Assembly: GCF_021347895.1 (NCBI RefSeq)
Contig: NC_067113.1
Span: 47,407,474-47,471,473 of the forward strand
Direction of reading: 5' to 3'
DNA length: 64,000 bases
Origin: Acanthochromis polyacanthus
Taxonomy: Eukaryota; Chordata; Actinopteri; Pomacentridae
The notes below the pieces were generated by a model. That model worked only from the letters and a program-made list of their open reading frames with translations, was not told the DNA's origin and made no database searches. The translations under genes were made by a program, and so were the position numbers. Shown piece by piece: positions 60,583 to 64,000 of the stretch; within the stretch, counting starts at the first letter, position 1, and every line of letters begins with the position of its first letter.

Positions 60583-61388
60583 CTTTCTAAATATCAAGCC
60601 ATATTTTTTGGCGTGCTGACAGACAAAAACAGCTTTAAAGTGGATTCTAAACAATAAGGAAATTAGGTCCCTTTAGAAGCTTTCAGACGTCCAAGAAACA
60701 AACACTTGCTGTCTCAGACGTCACATCTGCAGACTCACACTTGATTAAGGACTTGAACCTGATCATTAACATTTTCGCTGAGGGGCTGAATTAACAGCTC
60801 GGCCTTTGTGTGAGCATGCATGAGCATCCATGCATCCAAATCAGCTCCTTCCCTGGAAAAAATAACAGTAATCTGATGGTAGCATGCGGTAATAATGGGC
60901 AGTTTGATCACTCTGCAGATGCTTGCAGGAGGTGGAGGAACAGCGGGAAGCTGGAGGGAGGAGATGATGCAGGTGATGTAGAAATTAAGTTCCTCCCCCT
61001 CAATGTCGCCACAAGTACTGCAGATGTTGAGGATCCAATATCCTCGGGGGCTAAAAGCAGCACTGGTCAGCAGAAAGCTTCGGCAGCACAGGGAGCGACA
61101 AATAATCAGCAGAGCAGCAAAAGGTGCGGAGATTTATTCAGGCAAAAGATGGAGCCGATAGTGGCTCCTGGGCATCATTATCTCCATCGTTATCATTAAA
61201 TCGGGTTTCAAAACTGTTTAGGAAAGTTAAAGTGCAGCAGCGTTTCGACTGTGGATGCAGAGTTTAAAGCGCTCAAAGGAAACATTTTAATAGCGAGAAA
61301 ATCAAGCCTGTCACAAAGTAGGTCTGTAATCAGCCATGTTTTATCTGAGCGGATTAATTATTTAGGCTATAAACTGTCAGAAAAGACT
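60583..61388. other. Unique stretch, possible conserved non-coding core, no gene
   Basis: The 60880-61200 part is high-complexity with a 129-codon plus frame (60810-61199), but I see no known domain or exon boundary. Confidence 0.3.
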
Positions 61389-61466
61389 GAAAAAGAATTA
61401 CCATTTTAAGGGACATCTTCAAATGCAGACATTTGAAGATGTCCCTTAAAATGGTAATTCTTTTTC
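61389..61466. repeat. Perfect 37-bp inverted repeat with 4-bp loop
   Basis: The arm 61389-61425 starts gaaaaagaattaccatttta and ends catcttcaaatg. It is exactly complementary to 61430-61466, separated only by caga. RNA from either strand would form a 37-bp perfect hairpin. No transposon ends or target duplication are evident. A replication template-switch event is the simplest origin. Confidence 0.95.
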
Positions 61467-62089
61467 TTTTTCTATGGTATTCTTTTTTCTATGAGTTGTT
61501 ACAGCCATAAAACACCCATCAAAATGTACAATTTTGATGAAAAAATACCTTCCAGTGGATTTGCAAGGCAAGAAAAATGTGCCAAAATATGATGCTAAGA
61601 ATGTAAAGGAGCAAACTAATCTTTGAACATGGAAACTCTCAAAGGAAAATTGGATTTAAGTGATGCATGTGGCTTTTTGGGCATATTTTATATTAATTGT
61701 GGCATAATAATTAACCTCTGAAGTCATGCAGCCTAAAAGTTAACAAAAATGTAAAAAAAAAAAAAAAATCATTTAAAAAAGGCAATTATCAGTCATAGAA
61801 CATCGGATAAACTCAAACCTTCTGGAAATTTTTCAGTGTTTTCAATGCATTTTAGCACAAAAAGTTCATCTTAAGGGATAAATTTGGTGTAATTGCATGT
61901 TTTGTCGACAAATTCCCTGAAAACACAAAAAATTACCAATGTGTCCCAAAACTGCTTTGCCTCTTCTATCCTCTGGGGCTCTTAAATCAAATTAGGAGGT
62001 GTAAAAACAGAACACAATCATCATATTTTTAACTTCCCAACGATCCATTAAGGTATCATGTGTGATGTACTGTTCCCTCTGGAGAAATA
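61467..62089. other. Non-coding stretch, nothing recognised
   Basis: AT-rich, with a ~16-bp poly-A run at about 61753-61768. No frames of note. Confidence 0.5.
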
Positions 62090-62585
62090 ACCAAAAAACT
62101 ACTCAATGTAGTTTCACTTTTCTTTTGGATCTGCTGAAAACTATTGTCTGTGTCTTCACCAAATTTCCTGACTGTGGGAGTTTTATTTCTGAAGATATTG
62201 AACCCTTAAAATGGCTTCTTTTTCACGGCAACCACTGTAGCCATGATTAGTGGCACGATGGCTATGTCCAAAACGCTACTCTGTTTAGTTTCCCTTTTGT
62301 TTTTGACTTACCAGAAAAAAAATTGTTTCCTCACCGAATTTCATGATTGTGGGAGATATATTTCTGGAGATATTGAACTCTTAAACCTACTTTCAAGGTG
62401 TTTTGAAAGGTGAAAATGCAAAACTTTCAGGTCTAAAAACATATGAAAGGCTCAAAATCCAGCCAAAATGTTTTACAGTTTTGGGTCAAATTTTAAAAAA
62501 AAAATAAAATAAAATAAAAAATCAGTAAACTGCATAAAACTGCAAACTATAAACTGAAAACTTCAAGTTTCAGGCTGTCAAATCA
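62090..62585 (+). repeat. Family E dispersed repeat, copy 2
   Basis: Same ordered landmarks as 56940-57547, including the doubled 'gatattgaac' block (62191 and 62370) and 'ccaaaacgctactctgttta'. It is in direct orientation 5.1 kb downstream, with an (AAAAT)n run at 62495-62520 not seen in copy 1. Confidence 0.75.
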
Positions 62586-62860
62586 TTATGGCTTGTCAAA
62601 ACAGCAAAAAACTGGACCATCTCCGGCCATACTGTCAGATTGACCAAATCAAAGCTTACAATTTGCTATTTTTCATCAAAATCCATTTATTCAACACGTC
62701 TCATTCAAAAAAAAAAAAAAAATCACTCAAAAACAAACCATTTGCTGCAACCAGACACTGCCGAGAACCAAAATTCTGTTCTCCTTGCTGCTGTAACCAA
62801 CAGTCACATGACAAAAATTTGGGAACTTTTTGGCTGAATGGGAACAAAAAACCAAAACAA
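62586..62860 (+). repeat. Family A unit (c module)
   Basis: 'catcaaaatccatttattca', 'aaccatttgctgcaacc' and 'ccaacagtcacatgacaaaa', then 'ggaactttttggctgaatgg', match the ~250-bp unit of 33840-34620. It includes a poly-A run at 62707-62722. Confidence 0.6.
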
Positions 62861-63340
62861 AACAGAAAATCTTTGGAGTGGAGAACATTAAGTAGTTGGT
62901 TTCTATGGCTCCTTTAAAGTTGTTGCACCACATCATTTAGTGCTCACATCAGATAAAGACAGAAGCAGCAGTCAAGGCAAACTAACACATGTCAGGCCTG
63001 GGAGCTGCTGGTGTGTCAGACTCGACTAGAAAACAAAGCATGCTGGGTTCTGATGCACATCACGCACTGGGAGCTAATAAATTAATCCCTCATGTCGCTG
63101 AGGAAACAAATGGAAGTGAACTTAGCAGCCGCTGGGCCAGAACACAAACGTTTACAGATTGAGTCACCAGTTTGAGATGTTATCAGCGTGATAGAAACGG
63201 CCGCCATCAGAAGATCGTTCGTGCACCTTACGGTCAGCTCAGCAGGCTGTAATAAAGTCCCGTCTCAGTCCACGTTTTATGGTTTTATGGAAGCTTTTTA
63301 ACTGTCACATGGTCTTTTCATTTTTTATGAACTGGCAACA
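62861..63340. other. Non-coding stretch, no gene seen
   Basis: Unique moderate-complexity sequence. No frame of note. Confidence 0.45.
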
Positions 63341-63364
63341 GATAAAAATAAATAAATAAATAAA
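63341..63364. repeat. (AAAT)n microsatellite
   Basis: Short aaataaataaataaa run. Confidence 0.9.
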
Positions 63365-64000
63365 CGTGCTACTTTGGCTCTGATGCAGCCTCCTCTCGAT
63401 CGCTAGTCTCTCTGTGGTGTCCCGCCCACAGCTCCGTCTGATTGGCTGCTACACATCGCAAGGAACCGCCAATCACTGAAAGCCATTGTTTACACAGAGA
63501 GGCAGATGAGCACATTCACAGAACAGAGTAGCAGTTTCCCCGTTACACTAAAAAACACCAGAATAATTCACTTGTTGGCGTCACTGCAGTTGGAATCTTG
63601 CTGAAGGTGCTAGGCTGATGCTATCACTAGGATGTTAGCTGTGCCTCTTGGCCTGCAGCTAATGGTATATGGAGCACCGCAACGTCTTTCTAAAGTCACA
63701 TTAACTTTAATAATCTGCTGTAACTGACGGACACATCTCTCTGAACAAGAAGCACAACCACCTCTACAAATCAGGCTAGGCTAACAGCTAGGAGCCAAGT
63801 TAGGAGGCAGTCACAGATTAATCCAAACAACAACTCATACAACTGTAAGATTTGGGCCTTACTGGGAAACGAAAGTGACAGAACAGTGCAAGACTGAGGC
63901 AAACAGAGAAGAAAAGCAGGAGAAAAGCTGTTACTGATCTCAATCGACCAATTAGAAAACACAGGAGAACTCTGTAGTGTCATGCGACACTTCGACACAA
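63365..64000. other. Unclassified stretch, possibly part of a DNA element
   Basis: Phrases such as 'gtctgattggctgctacaca' and 'ccgccaatcactgaaagcc', followed by 'gctaggctgatgctatcac', resemble the interior of non-autonomous DNA elements in teleosts, but no termini are visible before the window ends. The 75-codon minus frame at 63771-63998 is unsupported. Confidence 0.3.

Noticed and set aside
61389..61466. microRNA precursor or terminator
   Set aside because: A perfect 37-bp stem with a 4-nt loop lacks the mismatches and larger loop usual for animal microRNA hairpins. A bacterial-type terminator makes no sense here.

Overview
This is vertebrate nuclear DNA, most likely from a percomorph teleost fish. 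The evidence is AT-rich sequence with almost no open reading frames, tRNA-derived SINEs and interspersed repeats of kinds common in teleosts, Tc1/mariner transposons, TG/TA microsatellites and consensus GT-AG splice signals. There is no operon structure, rRNA, tRNA gene, CRISPR array or bacterial signal. It looks like the interior of a long gene or a gene desert. Classification is by eye, from family knowledge and from comparing parts of the window with each other; no database was searched.

Host-gene evidence is thin. The best exon is on the minus strand at 56280-56386: 107 nt, clean acceptor and donor, open throughout, starting at or just before an ATG and encoding a proline-rich N-terminus. 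A second minus-strand candidate at 25698-25818 has a good acceptor, is in exactly the matching phase and ends in TGA. Joined, they give a 74-codon reading frame across a 30.5 kb intron. I do not recognise the protein. If the join is real, most of the window between them is one intron.

Mobile DNA dominates. At 57648-60580 a TIR element (19-bp perfect ends, TA flanks) carries exon-like ORFs, one resembling the cysteine-containing 'ballast' (P2X7 C-terminal) domain, and has been split by a Tc1 element (58844-60476; 213-bp TIRs differing at 3 positions, TA duplication). The Tc1 transposase keeps its DD34E residues but has two single-base frameshifts. A second TIR element (47453-48366, TTAA flanks) holds an acidic-then-basic exon. 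Two decayed Tc1 fossils lie at 43.8-44.6 kb. SINEs lie at 0.03, 2.8-3.06, 36.57-36.93 (with an 11-bp target duplication) and 55.85-56.10 kb. Three LINE-like 3' tails lie at 5.4, 45.8 and 51.9 kb.

Several repeat families recur within the window and I cannot name them. They are called A to E here. A is a mosaic family with about ten copies, some in ~250-bp tandem arrays. B is a TIR/MITE-like family stacked at 21-23.6 kb. C is a CTGTAAAAA-type family. D has copies at 0.9, 16.7 and 39.4 kb. E is a pair at 57.0 and 62.1 kb. There are also local tandem duplications (0.5, 10.5, 25, 30.2, 54 kb), a five-unit 59-bp minisatellite at 40.07-40.34 kb, two mirror-oriented degenerate AC/GT minisatellites (9.1 and 42.2 kb), and a perfect 37-bp inverted repeat with a 4-bp loop at 61389-61466. 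The remaining sequence is non-repetitive within the window and shows no convincing genes. A few higher-complexity stretches could be conserved regulatory DNA, which only cross-species alignment can test.
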